The notes: generated by a model not told the origin, from the sequence alone. Positions 1-8,878 are shown, numbered from the stretch's first letter. The stretch is 51,511 nucleotides of DNA from Faecalibacterium sp. UBA7177 (GCA_002491225.1 DKVN01000108.1:5249-56759); one strand, 5' to 3'. A program made the numbers and translations.

Positions 1-2
1 GC

Positions 3-476
3 AGCGAGGTGCCGGTGATCATGCTGACCGCCAAGGGCGAGACCTTCGACAAGGTGCTGGGGCTCGAGCTCGGGGCGGACGACTATGTGGTCAAGCCGTT
101 TGACACCAAGGAGGTGGTGGCCCGCATCAAGGCGGTGCTGCGCCGCTGCGCCGCCGCCCAGAAGAGCCCGGACGGGGTGCTCAACTACGACAACCTCAGC
201 CTCGACATGAGCCGGTACGAGCTGAAGGTCAAGGGCAAGGTGGTGGAAGCGCCCCCCAAGGAGCTCGAGCTGCTCAGCTATCTGGCCGGGCACCCCAACC
301 GGGTGTTTACCCGGGACCAGCTGCTGGACGAGGTGTGGGGCTTTGAGTATTACGGCGACTCCCGCACCATCGACGTGCACATCAAGCGGCTGCGCGAAAA
401 ACTGGAGGGCGCGTCCGACCAGTGGGGCCTCAAGACGGTCTGGGGCGTGGGCTACAAGTTTGAAGTGAAAGAGTGA
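3..476 (+). CDS. Response regulator, OmpR/PhoB family (5' end outside window)
   Basis: This is the C-terminal part of a two-component response regulator; the start lies upstream of the window. The visible receiver end holds the PVIMLTAK strand and the conserved lysine in KPFD. It is followed by a winged-helix DNA-binding domain with the family signature PKELELLSYL and the ending TVWGVGYKF, so it belongs to the OmpR/PhoB transcription factors. The phosphorylated aspartate would be upstream and is not visible. The stop codon is 7 nt before the sensor kinase start, so the two are co-transcribed and almost certainly cognate. The signal sensed is unknown. Confidence 0.93.
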   Translation, partial: SEVPVIMLTAKGETFDKVLGLELGADDYVVKPFDTKEVVARIKAVLRRCAAAQKSPDGVLNYDNLSLDMSRYELKVKGKVVEAPPKELELLSYLAGHPNRVFTRDQLLDEVWGFEYYGDSRTIDVHIKRLREKLEGASDQWGLKTVWGVGYKFEVKE

Positions 477-483
477 GGGAGCC

Positions 484-1989
484 TTGCGCAAAAGCATCAG
501 CACCATGTACTTTACCACCACCGCGGTGCTGCTGATCGCCAGCATCCTGGTGATGGGGCTGATCCAGATGTATCTGGTGATGGAATACTTTGCCGGCGAG
601 CGGGAGGAGGCGCTGGGCGGGGTGGCGGACCTTGCCGCCAGCCAGCCGCAGGGCCTCGCACCCGAGGAGGCGCTGGCCCAGGGCTCGGCCCTGCGCCAGG
701 CGCTGGCCGACCGGCCCGAGCTGGCCGAAAAGCTGCGCCAGAGCATCGCGCTGATCAGCCGCACCAGCAGCACGGTGGTCATGTTCGTCTCGGCGGACGG
801 GCGGCTGCTGCTCTGCAGCGAGGGGCCGGGCTGCGTGCACGAAGAGATCACCATCCCCGAGAGCGTGCTGGCCGAGGTGCGCGCGGATCCCAACTGGTTC
901 GAGCTGGGGACCTTGGGCGGCGCGCTGGAAAAAAGCTGCTACACCGCCGCCCGGACCCTCGGCGAAGGGGACGGGATCGGCTATGTCTTTGCCAGCGACA
1001 CCTCCGAGGCGCTGGGGGTCTTTTTTGGGGATATGTTCTCGAGCTTCGTGCTCAGCGCCGGGATGATGCTGCTCATCTCGAGCATCCTCAGCATCCTCTT
1101 CACCAACCGGCTCACCGGCCCGCTGCGCCGGATCGCCGAGGCCGCAAGGCGGTTCGGCAACGGGGATTTCAGCGTCCGGGTGCCGGTGGCGGGGGACGAT
1201 GAGGTGGCGCAGCTGGCGGTCACCTTCAACGCGATGGCCCGCAACCTGGAGGCGATCGACTCGAGCCGGTCCAGCTTTATGGGCAACATCGCGCACGAGC
1301 TGCGCACCCCCATGACCACCATCAAGGGCTTTATCGACGGGATGCTGGACGGCACCATCCCCCCCGAGCTGCAGCAGCACTACCTCAGCCTGGTCAGCCA
1401 GGAGGTGGGGCGGCTGGCCCGGCTGACCCAGAACATGCTGGACATTACCAAGCTGGAGGCGGGAGAGTACCAGGTCAACGCCCGCAGCTACGACGTCTGG
1501 GAGACCCTGACCAGCGTCGTCTTTGCGGCCGAGCAGCGGATCGAGGAGGCGGGGGTCGAGATCCAGGGCCTCGCCCCCACCCGCACCCCGGTCTACGCCG
1601 ACCCGGATCTTGTCTATCAGGTGGTGTATAACCTTTTGGACAACGCCCTCAAGTTCACCCCCAAAGGCGGCGAGATCCGGCTGGGGGTGCAAAAGAACGG
1701 CGGCGAGGTGACCGTGAGCATCCACAACACCGGCGCGGGCATCGCCGCCGACTCGCTGCCCTTCGTCTTTGACCGCTTTTATAAAGAGGACAAGAGCCGC
1801 GGCCTCAACACCAGGGGCAGCGGGCTGGGGCTGCACATCTGCAAGGTGCTGGTGGGGCTGTCCGGCGGCAAGATCTGGGCCGAGAGCACCGAGGGCGAGT
1901 TCTGCCGCTTCAGCTTCACCCTGCCCTGCAACGGCCCGGACGAGGGAAAGAACAAAAAGCACCGAAAGAACGATTCGCAGGTATCCTGA
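484..1989 (+). CDS. Sensor histidine kinase with HAMP domain
   Basis: Membrane sensor kinase of about 501 residues, partner of the response regulator just upstream. The protein has an N-terminal membrane segment (about residues 10-32), an extracytoplasmic sensor region, a second membrane segment near residues 180-205, a HAMP linker (NRLTGPLRRIAEAARR), a HisKA dimerisation domain with the phospho-accepting histidine in NIAHELRTPMT, and a HATPase_c domain with N box NLLDNALKFT, a DRFYK F box and the GSGLGLHI G2 box. The start is TTG, 7 nt after the regulator stop, with GAGGGAG upstream. All catalytic boxes are present, so it should be active. Its ligand cannot be inferred. Confidence 0.93.
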   Translation: MRKSISTMYFTTTAVLLIASILVMGLIQMYLVMEYFAGEREEALGGVADLAASQPQGLAPEEALAQGSALRQALADRPELAEKLRQSIALISRTSSTVVMFVSADGRLLLCSEGPGCVHEEITIPESVLAEVRADPNWFELGTLGGALEKSCYTAARTLGEGDGIGYVFASDTSEALGVFFGDMFSSFVLSAGMMLLISSILSILFTNRLTGPLRRIAEAARRFGNGDFSVRVPVAGDDEVAQLAVTFNAMARNLEAIDSSRSSFMGNIAHELRTPMTTIKGFIDGMLDGTIPPELQQHYLSLVSQEVGRLARLTQNMLDITKLEAGEYQVNARSYDVWETLTSVVFAAEQRIEEAGVEIQGLAPTRTPVYADPDLVYQVVYNLLDNALKFTPKGGEIRLGVQKNGGEVTVSIHNTGAGIAADSLPFVFDRFYKEDKSRGLNTRGSGLGLHICKVLVGLSGGKIWAESTEGEFCRFSFTLPCNGPDEGKNKKHRKNDSQVS

Positions 1990-2014
1990 GAAAACAAGGC
2001 AGCAAGGCAAAGAA

Positions 2015-2054
2015 ACAGCGGCCCCCTTGCCCCAAAGGGCAGGAGGGCCGCTGT
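2015..2054. terminator. Hairpin between convergent genes
   Basis: Inverted repeat with arms ACAGCGGCCC (2015-2024) and GGGCCGCTGT (2045-2054). It lies between the kinase stop and the stop of the convergent HD-GYP gene. Only short T stretches follow, so it is a terminator-like hairpin rather than a textbook intrinsic terminator. Confidence 0.5.
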
Positions 2055-2171
2055 GCGTTTGGGTTTGCGGATGGCCGGGAGCGGGGGAGGAGCCGCGGGC
2101 TTGGCTGGCCGTTTGGGGCAGCGGATGGCAGGCACGCACGGTCGAAGCGGCCCGGGCCCGCCGCGCTCGCC

Positions 2172-4022
2172 TCAAAACGCCCCGCGGTAGGCGTGGAGGT
2201 AGGCGTTCCAGCGGCTTTGGGCCAAAAAGTCCCTGGTGGCGGCAAAAAAGTCCGGGTCGTCCAATAGATCCACCACCTCGGGCGCGTAGCGGGTGCCCTT
2301 GCCGGAGCGCAGCTCGCCCACCAGTGCCTCAAAGGTCTTGGCGGCGGCGTAGCTGCGGCCGACATTGTCGGTGCCCGCGTCCAGCGCGTCCACCACCGTG
2401 ATGATGTCCACCATCAGCCGGGCGCGGACCGGGCAGCTGGGCCGCCCGCCGGGGTAGCCGCCCCGCAGGTCATAGGTGCAGTGGTGGCAGTGGGCGACAT
2501 TGGCGTGGTCCTCAAGGCCGAGGTTTTCCAGCAGGATGCGGCCAAACTGCGGGTGCAGCTTGATGCAGGAGAACTCCTCGTCCAGCAGCCGGCGGCTGTA
2601 CTGGCCCACATAGCTCAGCAGCATCCCCTTGCCCGCGTCGTGGTAGAGCCCGGCGCGGTAGGCCTGCTCGAGCAACTCGGCGTAGCCGCCCGGCTGGCTG
2701 GCCAGGTCGTGCATCCCAAACAGCCCCTCCAGCCGCTCGGGCTCGACCTCGGCGAACCGGGCGCAGAACCAGCGGGCCATGCAGCCCACCACCTCCGAGT
2801 GGACGTAGGTGGGCGGGTGGCAGGCCAGAATGTAGCGGAGCACCCGGTCGGCAAAGAGGTCATCGGTGCGGGAGGAGTGCGCGATCACGGTGCGCAGCAG
2901 GTGGGACACCTGCCCGGCGTTCTCGCTCACCGGCAGGTGGAAGAGGTAATCGAGCCGCCGGGCGGCGGCCTTGTCCAGATAGGCGCGGATGACGGCCTGC
3001 TCGTCGGGCGGCAGGAGCAGCGCGTAGTAGCTGAGGTACTCCAGCCCGGCCAGGTTGGCCCAGATGCCGTCGCCCGAGTGATCCCGCGGGTCGCACTCGG
3101 CGCAGATGCCCCACAGCACCTTGACGACCTCCTGCAGCGGCAGAACCCCCGCGTGGTAGCGGGCGGCCGCGTAGACATACTGGGTGCGCACCCCCACCGC
3201 CTTTTCGCCCGCCGCGGCGATCTGCTCCTGATGGCGGTAGACATACTCGGCCGATTCCAGCACCGCCGCGGCGATCTCGGGATCCTGCTGGCTGCGCAAA
3301 ACGCTCAAAAACTGGGTGCGGTCGTAATGCATGGTGTAGCAGAAAGAATCCCACGGGATCTCGGGGTTCATCTCGCGGTAGTGGGGATCCTGCACCACCG
3401 ACATGGTCTGCGCAAAAACCTCCTGGTACGCCTGCCAGAGCGAGCGGACATCCTCGGTGCTGCCGTCCAGCCTTTCGAGCGGCAGGCCGTACTTGGCGTT
3501 GCCCATGCAGCGGATGATGTAGGCGCGGGTTTCGGGGCTTTTCAGCTGCTCATACTGGGCAAACCAGGCCGCCCCGGCCCGGAAACAGGCGCCGATCTGG
3601 TCGCCAAACAGGTTGATCTGGCCGTTCGACTCCCGCACGTTGAGGTAGAAAAGGGTGATGCCCTGAAAATAGAGCTCCCGCACCATGCCGTCGGGGTCCT
3701 CCAGCCGCTCGGCGTAGGCGTAGAGCAGCTGGTGGATGCGGTAGGCGATGCCCACGTCGGGGCTGCGGTTGTAGTTGAAGAGCGCGTCGGCCAGCTCGCG
3801 CAGGGCGGCGGCCTCCTCTTCGGTCAGGGTGTCGGCCGAGCGGGAATAGAGGATCTCGCCGAGGATCGCGTCGTTCTCCCGGTGCAGGCGGGCGAGCTCC
3901 TCCGCGTTGCTGCGGATGACGGCGATCATCGCCTCCTCCGGCATGTTGGCCGAAAACTGCGGCTTGACCAGGGCGCGGGCGGCAGCGAGATTCTCCAGGT
4001 AGGTCCGATGGGGGGCTTGCAT
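2172..4022 (-). CDS. HD-GYP domain protein with a long N-terminal region
   Basis: A 616-residue protein whose last third is an HD-GYP metal-dependent phosphohydrolase domain, the family that hydrolyses cyclic di-GMP and related cyclic dinucleotides. Visible family marks are HS at about residue 408, the HD pair at 461-462 in YHDAGKG, LHPQFGRILLENL at about 489-501, HH at 513-514, GGYPG at 521-525 in place of the usual GYP, and VVDALDAG followed by RSY near 543-558. Residues 1-390 form a helical, TPR-like region with no recognised domain, possibly a sensory part. No receiver or membrane segment is seen. ATG is preceded by GAAAGGATG, and a sigma-70-type promoter lies upstream. Enzymatic activity is inferred from the conserved metal ligands. 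Confidence 0.8.
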   Translation of the reverse strand: MQAPHRTYLENLAAARALVKPQFSANMPEEAMIAVIRSNAEELARLHRENDAILGEILYSRSADTLTEEEAAALRELADALFNYNRSPDVGIAYRIHQLLYAYAERLEDPDGMVRELYFQGITLFYLNVRESNGQINLFGDQIGACFRAGAAWFAQYEQLKSPETRAYIIRCMGNAKYGLPLERLDGSTEDVRSLWQAYQEVFAQTMSVVQDPHYREMNPEIPWDSFCYTMHYDRTQFLSVLRSQQDPEIAAAVLESAEYVYRHQEQIAAAGEKAVGVRTQYVYAAARYHAGVLPLQEVVKVLWGICAECDPRDHSGDGIWANLAGLEYLSYYALLLPPDEQAVIRAYLDKAAARRLDYLFHLPVSENAGQVSHLLRTVIAHSSRTDDLFADRVLRYILACHPPTYVHSEVVGCMARWFCARFAEVEPERLEGLFGMHDLASQPGGYAELLEQAYRAGLYHDAGKGMLLSYVGQYSRRLLDEEFSCIKLHPQFGRILLENLGLEDHANVAHCHHCTYDLRGGYPGGRPSCPVRARLMVDIITVVDALDAGTDNVGRSYAAAKTFEALVGELRSGKGTRYAPEVVDLLDDPDFFAATRDFLAQSRWNAYLHAYRGAF

Positions 4023-4199
4023 GGAAACATCCTTTCCGGCATACGCCTCATTGTAAGGTGCGTAAGATGCAGCAGGAAACTTATTGCAAAGACAGGGGAA
4101 GGGCGCGGAAAAACCGCCGCCCAGCGAGAAAAACAGGCGCGCAGCGAATATATGCGGCGGCTATTTTTCTGCGCAGACAGCGCTAAACTCCTACGATAT

Positions 4200-4228
4200 A
4201 TCATAGCACAGCCGCCGCGGGGATACAA
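4200..4228 (-). promoter_or_regulatory. Promoter of the HD-GYP gene
   Basis: On the minus strand, -35 TTGTAT (4228-4223), a 17-nt spacer and -10 TATGAT (4205-4200). It lies about 180 nt upstream of the HD-GYP start and fits the vegetative sigma factor. The 4023-4460 gap holds this promoter and the rpe promoter and no gene. Confidence 0.55.
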
Positions 4229-4299
4229 GTGCGCGAAACGCGGAAAAATCGCCCCGGAACGGGCCTCATTTTTGGGCTGCGCGACAAGAGCGAGACAAT

Positions 4300-4328
4300 T
4301 TGCTTTTTGCGCCCGCTTGCGGTATAAT
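4300..4328 (+). promoter_or_regulatory. Promoter of rpe
   Basis: -35 TTGCTT (4300-4305), 17-nt spacer, perfect -10 TATAAT (4323-4328). It leaves a leader of about 125 nt before the rpe start. It is back-to-back with the HD-GYP promoter. Confidence 0.65.
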
Positions 4329-4460
4329 AATGTGCGTATATTGCTTTCGGCAGCGGCGGCCCGGCGTCCGGCCGGGGGTGTGAGGCCCAAAACCCGCGCC
4401 ATACGGCCCCTTTGCCCTGCCAAATAATCGCCCAAAATCCCAAAAGGAGGCAAGCCCCTG

Positions 4461-5114
4461 ATGGCCCAGATCAGCCCCTCGCTGCTCGCGGCGAACTTTG
4501 CCGCCCTTGGGCAGGACTGCCGCACCGTGCTCGACGCCGGTGCGAAGATGCTGCACTTTGACGTGATGGACGGGCAGTTTGTGCCCAATATCAGCATGGG
4601 CGTTCCGGTGCTGGCCGGGCTGCACAGGGCCCTGCCCGAGGCGTATTTTGACGTACACCTGATGATCTGCCGCCCGCTCGATTACATCGGGGCCTTTGCC
4701 AAAGCCGGGGCGGGGATCATCACGATCCACCTCGAGGCCGAGAGCCCGGTCGGCCCCACCCTCGCGGCCATCCGCGCCGCGGGCTGCGCGGCGGGGCTCT
4801 CGATCCGGCCCGGCACCCCGGCCGAGGCGCTCGCGCCCTATCTTGACCAGCTGGACCTCGTGCTGGTGATGAGCGTTGAGCCGGGCTTTGGGGGCCAGAG
4901 CTTCCAGCCCGCCGCGCTCGAAAAGCTGCGGGCGGTCAAACAGATGGCTGACGCGGCGGGCCGCAGCGACCTCTGGATCGAGGTGGACGGCGGGGTGGAT
5001 CTGCGCACCGCCCCCGGCTGCGTGGCGGCGGGGGCCAACCTGCTGGTGGCGGGCAGCGCGGTGTTCGGCTCGGCCGACCCGGCCGCCGCCGTGCGCGCGC
5101 TCGGCGCGCTGTGA
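4461..5114 (+). CDS. rpe: Ribulose-phosphate 3-epimerase
   Basis: Interconverts ribulose 5-phosphate and xylulose 5-phosphate in the pentose phosphate pathway; cytosolic TIM-barrel enzyme. The 217-residue length is normal for the family. Signature stretches are ISPSLLAANF at the N-terminus, LHFDVMDGQFVPN with a metal-binding histidine and aspartate, VHLMI, MSVEPGFGGQ and the phosphate-binding end EVDGGV. ATG follows AAAGGAGG by about 10 nt. The Rnf-like cassette starts 101 nt downstream on the same strand, with no clear terminator between. Confidence 0.96.
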   Translation: MAQISPSLLAANFAALGQDCRTVLDAGAKMLHFDVMDGQFVPNISMGVPVLAGLHRALPEAYFDVHLMICRPLDYIGAFAKAGAGIITIHLEAESPVGPTLAAIRAAGCAAGLSIRPGTPAEALAPYLDQLDLVLVMSVEPGFGGQSFQPAALEKLRAVKQMADAAGRSDLWIEVDGGVDLRTAPGCVAAGANLLVAGSAVFGSADPAAAVRALGAL

Positions 5115-5215
5115 GGCGCTGCCCTGCGGAGCCAGACCGCCGCAAAGAGGGGCCGCCCGACGAGGGCCCCAAACGGCATACCGGCCGCGCGCCGCGCGGC
5201 TTTGGAGGATGATCG

Positions 5216-6220
5216 ATGGAACAACAAGGAGAAGTTTTGCGCCCCGGCCCGCCGCGCCAGAACGCGGCGATGCACCGGGACATCTGCCTGATGATGCTGC
5301 CGCTGCTGGCGATGGCCGTCTACCTGTACGGCCTGCGCCCGGCGGTGCTCTGCCTGGCGGCGGTGGTGGCCGCCAACCTCTGCGACCGCTTTGTGGCGGT
5401 GATCCGCCGCCGCCCGTATGAAAAGGACGAGGTGAGCAGCGAGGCCTTTGCGCTGCTGGTGGCCATGCTGCTGCCCGCCTCGGTGGGCTATGAGGTGCTG
5501 ATCACCGCGGTGCTGGTGGCGGTGCTGGTGGGCAAGGAGGCCTTTGGCGGCTACGGGTCCTATCCCTTCCACCCGGCGGCGGTGGGCTACGCGGTGGCCG
5601 CGGTCAGCTGGCCGGAGCAGGTCTTCCGCTATCCGCAGCCCTTTGCCGCCCTGCCGCTGGGCAGCGTGGCGGAGGTGCCGCTGGCCGACTCGATCGACCA
5701 CATCCTGCGGGCGGGGGGTGTGCCCTCCACCTCGGACCTCAACCTCGTGCTGGGCAACTACGCCGGCCCGATGGGCACCAGCGCGGCGCTGATCATCTGC
5801 GCCTGCTCGCTCTATCTGCTGGCCCAAAAGCGGATCACCCCCACCGCGCCCCTCTGCTTTTTGGGGGCCGCGGCGCTGGTGGCCTACTGCTTCCCGCGGC
5901 TGGGCAGCATCCCGCTCTCCTTCCCGTGGGAGTATGCGGCCGACCGGCTCGGGGTGCTCAAGTACGAGATGCTCTCGGGCGGCATGCTCTACACCGCCGT
6001 CTTTTTGATCAACGAGCCGGTCACCCTGCCCAAAAACGAGCTGGCCCGGGCGGCCTACGGGCTGCTGCTGGGGCTGTTCGCCATGATGTTCCGCTACCAC
6101 GGCAGCTATGAGACCGGGGTCTGCTTCGCGCTGCTGGCGATCAACTCGCTGTCCGGCTGGCTGGACGGCATCCTGCGGTGGCAACTCCCCCGCAAACAGA
6201 AAGGGGGCGCTGCGGCATGA
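5216..6220 (+). CDS. RnfD/NqrB-like membrane protein lacking the FMN-attachment motif
   Basis: A 334-residue, multi-spanning inner-membrane protein of the RnfD/NqrB family. Family stretches seen are GGYGSYPFHPAAVGYA (about 111-126), GNYAGPMGTSAAL (about 180-192), FLINEPVTLPKNELARAAYG and the last GVCFALLAINSLSGWLDG. In classical RnfD a threonine in an S-(G)-A-T motif carries covalent FMN between the first two of these; here the corresponding stretch (about 155-170, PLADSIDHIL) has no such motif. ATG 5216 follows GGAGG by 8 nt. Its stop overlaps the next start (ATGA). It is the first gene of a D-E-A cassette with no rnfB, rnfC or rnfG beside it. A redox role is therefore doubtful; the substrate is unknown. 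Confidence 0.85.
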   Translation: MEQQGEVLRPGPPRQNAAMHRDICLMMLPLLAMAVYLYGLRPAVLCLAAVVAANLCDRFVAVIRRRPYEKDEVSSEAFALLVAMLLPASVGYEVLITAVLVAVLVGKEAFGGYGSYPFHPAAVGYAVAAVSWPEQVFRYPQPFAALPLGSVAEVPLADSIDHILRAGGVPSTSDLNLVLGNYAGPMGTSAALIICACSLYLLAQKRITPTAPLCFLGAAALVAYCFPRLGSIPLSFPWEYAADRLGVLKYEMLSGGMLYTAVFLINEPVTLPKNELARAAYGLLLGLFAMMFRYHGSYETGVCFALLAINSLSGWLDGILRWQLPRKQKGGAAA

Positions 6221-6876
6221 ATCTGGAACAGGCGCGCCGCCGCGCCGATGAGTTGGAGGTCACCGCCCGGCGGGACCGCATCTTTTTGAATAACCCGGTC
6301 GTCATGCAGGGGCTGGGCCTCGCGCCGCTGGTGGTGGCCGCCACCAGCGGGATCAACGCGCTGCGCCTCTGCGTCGCGGTGACCCTGCTGCTGACCCCCA
6401 CCCGCATGCTGGGCGGCCAGATCAGCCGGGCGGCCAGGCTCGGCCTCGCCGCAAGAGGGTTTGTCTACTGCCTCATCGCCTCGCTGCTCTATGTCGGGGT
6501 CTACCCGGTCATGACCATGCTGTTCGGGGTCGATGTCATCCAGCTGGGGCTCTACCTGCCGCTGCTGGTGGTCGAGCCGCTGATCATCAAGCGGTACGAG
6601 CGGCCGGATCAAAAGGAGCGGCTGCGCACCGCCCTGCGCAAGGGGCTGCGCACCACCATCGGCTACGCGATCATCCTGCTGCTGCTGGGCTGCGGGCGGG
6701 AGCTGCTGGCCAGCGGCACCGTCTTTGGCAAGGTGGTCATGGAGCGGGCGCTGCTGCCGATGGCCTCGCTGCCCGCGGGCGGGTTTATCCTGCTGGGCAT
6801 CCTCTGCGCGCTCTGGCGGGGCGCGGTGTCGGCCTACAAGCATCATGTCAGGATGGAGGCGAGGCGCGGCGTATGA
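6217..6876 (+). CDS. RnfE/NqrD-like membrane protein lacking the iron-sulfur cysteines
   Basis: A 219-residue membrane protein of the RnfE/NqrD family. The start ATG at 6217 was chosen because it overlaps the upstream stop as ATGA and sits behind AAAGGGGG. The N-terminal NNPVVMQGLGLAP matches the family stretch NPVLVQ-LGLCP, but the cysteine is alanine (residue 36). The family VNCAILGR stretch reads VEPLIIKR (about 119-126), so the second cysteine is proline. In known Rnf/Nqr these two cysteines and two in RnfA/NqrE bind a [2Fe-2S] cluster in the membrane. The late GRELL motif is retained. It is coupled by ATGA to the RnfA-like gene. The fold assignment is good; the function is unknown. Confidence 0.82.
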   Translation: MNLEQARRRADELEVTARRDRIFLNNPVVMQGLGLAPLVVAATSGINALRLCVAVTLLLTPTRMLGGQISRAARLGLAARGFVYCLIASLLYVGVYPVMTMLFGVDVIQLGLYLPLLVVEPLIIKRYERPDQKERLRTALRKGLRTTIGYAIILLLLGCGRELLASGTVFGKVVMERALLPMASLPAGGFILLGILCALWRGAVSAYKHHVRMEARRGV

Positions 6877-7493
6877 GTACGGTATTGCAGGGCCTTGGGG
6901 CCTTTTTCCTCAGCGCGGTGCTGGCCATCTTTGCCCAAAACGCGGTGCTCAGCCGGGCGCTGGGGGTCTCGCGGCTGGTCAAGCTGGTGCGGGACGGCAG
7001 CTCCTTTTTGCAGTTTGCCGGGCTGCTCACGGTCATCCAGCTGCTGTGCGTGCCGGTGGTGTATTACGCCAATGGGCTGTTGGCGGATTTTGCGCTGCGC
7101 AGCGCTGTGCGCCCGCTCGTGATGGTGCTGGCCAGCGGCGCGGCGCTGGGGCTGATCTGGCTGGTGCTCAACCGGCTGCTCGTCCGGGTGATCAGTGCCG
7201 AGCGGGTGCGGCTGCTCAGTGAGGCGCTGCCGCTGGCCGCCTTCAACTGCGCGGTGCTGGGCACCCTGCTGGTCACGGTTACCCAAAGCTACACCCTGGT
7301 GCAGAGCCTCGGCTTTGCACTGGGCAGCGGGGTGGGCTACGCCGGGGCCCTGGCGGTGGTGGGCCAGGCGCAGGACCGGCTCAATGACCGGGACGTCCCC
7401 TCCAGCTTCCGGGGGCTGCCCATCACCCTGGTGTATCTGGGCATCCTGGCCCTCGCGATCTACGGGTTTACCGGGCATATGGTCGTTATCTAA
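6873..7493 (+). CDS. RnfA/NqrE-like membrane protein with one of two cluster cysteines
   Basis: A 206-residue membrane protein of the RnfA/NqrE family. QNAVLSRALGVSR (about 22-34) matches the RnfA stretch NN-VLSRFLGICP but has serine 33 where the cysteine should be. FNCAVLG (about 124-130) keeps the second cysteine at 126. The C-terminal FRGLPITLVYLGILALAIYGF is typical of RnfA. With the RnfE-like partner, three of the four cysteines needed for the intramembrane [2Fe-2S] cluster are missing. ATG overlaps the previous stop. The next gene begins 121 nt later after an AT-rich spacer. It may be a structural remnant of an ion-pumping complex turned to another job. Confidence 0.85.
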   Translation: MSTVLQGLGAFFLSAVLAIFAQNAVLSRALGVSRLVKLVRDGSSFLQFAGLLTVIQLLCVPVVYYANGLLADFALRSAVRPLVMVLASGAALGLIWLVLNRLLVRVISAERVRLLSEALPLAAFNCAVLGTLLVTVTQSYTLVQSLGFALGSGVGYAGALAVVGQAQDRLNDRDVPSSFRGLPITLVYLGILALAIYGFTGHMVVI

Positions 7494-7614
7494 AAGACAG
7501 CATTTTCTAAAAAATTCTAAAAAATTGGCATTTTCCATTTTCGTGTCAAAAAGGGGCGCGGCCCTCTTTCCCGGCTCTGAGCTCCTGCCCTGCGGGGCGG
7601 TAAGGCGGTGTGGT

Positions 7615-8709
7615 ATGGCAAAAAAGAATCTTGGCAAGGTCAAGCATTACCGGCGCGGCAGCGTGGTCAACCGCAATCAGCTGCGGCAGCTGCTGCTGGG
7701 GCTGGTGGCCGTGGCGGCCCTCTTTGCGCTGGGCTGGTTCATCGGGCCCACCATCCTCGACTTCGGCACCCGCACCTGGTATTCGCTCAAGAACGGCCCG
7801 GCCGCGAGCGGCCCCGAGGCGAACCTGCCCGAGGCCACCCCGACCCCCGCCCCTACGCCGGAGCCGACCCCGGAGCCCACCCCCGAGCCCACCATCGAGG
7901 AGGGCGACTGGGCCTACCTCTCCTTCTCGGCGGTGGCGAGCCCCGAAAAGGCGGCCGAGACGGCCCAGGAGCTGGCGGCCCAGGGGGTGCGCTACGCGGT
8001 GGTGCCGCTCAAGGACGCGCAGGGGTATCTGTATTATGACTCCCGCGTCGAGGCGGCGGCCCAGAGCATCGCCGCCACCACCCTCGACGCCGCCGGGGCC
8101 GCCGAGGCCCTGCGCGCCGCCGGCATCGAGCCGGTGGGCGGCATCTGCGCCTTCCAGGACCCCACCGCCCCGTATGCCGACCGCAGCATGGGGGTCTACT
8201 ATGAGGACACCGACTACTTCTGGCTCGACGCCGCGCGGGACGCGGGCGGCAAGCCCTGGCTCAACCCCTGCTCGGAGACGGCGGTCGCCTTCCTCACCGC
8301 TTTGATGGAGGAGGCGCGGGGGCTTGGGTACCGGCAGCTGCTGCTCACCGCGGTCAACTACCCGCCCAGCACCACCGCCCGCGCCAACTACGGGGCGGCG
8401 GCCGAGGAGCTGCCCGCCCGGCTCACCGCCCTGATCGGCCAGTGGCAGCAGGAGGCCGAGGCCGCGGGCGGCGCGATTTGGTTTGAGTACCCGCTCAGCG
8501 CCGTCCGGCCGCCGCAGAACCGGTTCGGCGGCGGCAGCCTGGCCGGGCTGGGGGTCAAAAATCTGGTGCTGCAGCTGCCTGACGAGGCCGACCCCGAGGA
8601 GCTCGAGGCCCTGCTGGCCGACGGCCGCGGCGCGGCCCGGGAGGGCGGCGCGGAGCATCTGGTGCTGCGCGAGGGCGGCACCGCCCGGTTTGACGGGGCG
8701 TACTCCTGA
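7615..8709 (+). CDS. Membrane-anchored putative glycoside hydrolase (DUF4015-like)
   Basis: About 364 residues: a basic N-terminus, one membrane segment (about residues 27-48), a Pro/Thr/Glu linker with PTPEPTPEPT repeats (about 72-92), and an extracellular alpha/beta domain. The domain stretches YAVVPLKDAQGYLYYDS, GIEPVGGICAFQDP and FWLDAARDAGGKPWLNP resemble the DUF4015/GHL13 putative glycoside hydrolases. The assignment rests on these stretches only. The membrane anchor plus linker points to action at the outer face, perhaps on cell-wall or envelope glycans. The start at ATG 7615 places the membrane segment correctly; the frame is open further upstream but overlaps the RnfA-like gene. Confidence 0.6.
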   Translation: MAKKNLGKVKHYRRGSVVNRNQLRQLLLGLVAVAALFALGWFIGPTILDFGTRTWYSLKNGPAASGPEANLPEATPTPAPTPEPTPEPTPEPTIEEGDWAYLSFSAVASPEKAAETAQELAAQGVRYAVVPLKDAQGYLYYDSRVEAAAQSIAATTLDAAGAAEALRAAGIEPVGGICAFQDPTAPYADRSMGVYYEDTDYFWLDAARDAGGKPWLNPCSETAVAFLTALMEEARGLGYRQLLLTAVNYPPSTTARANYGAAAEELPARLTALIGQWQQEAEAAGGAIWFEYPLSAVRPPQNRFGGGSLAGLGVKNLVLQLPDEADPEELEALLADGRGAAREGGAEHLVLREGGTARFDGAYS

Positions 8710-8878
8710 GGCCAGGCGGCAAAGCGCCCCAAACAAAGGGGCCGCGCCGGGCCGGCACACCCGATGAGGCCCCCTGTAAGGGCAGCACCGCATAATTCCA
8801 AACGCAGGCGGAAATGGCGCTCAGGGCACCGGCCGCAGGCTGGCGGTGCGGCCCGGAATGCGAGAAAGGATGCTGACC

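Noticed and set aside
430..2175. Long minus-strand open frame over the sensor kinase
   Set aside because: Shadow of a GC-rich gene; composition is His/Gln/Gly-rich without domain signs. Similar shadows at 2481-4427, 21928-24063 and 25008-26177 were dropped for the same reason.
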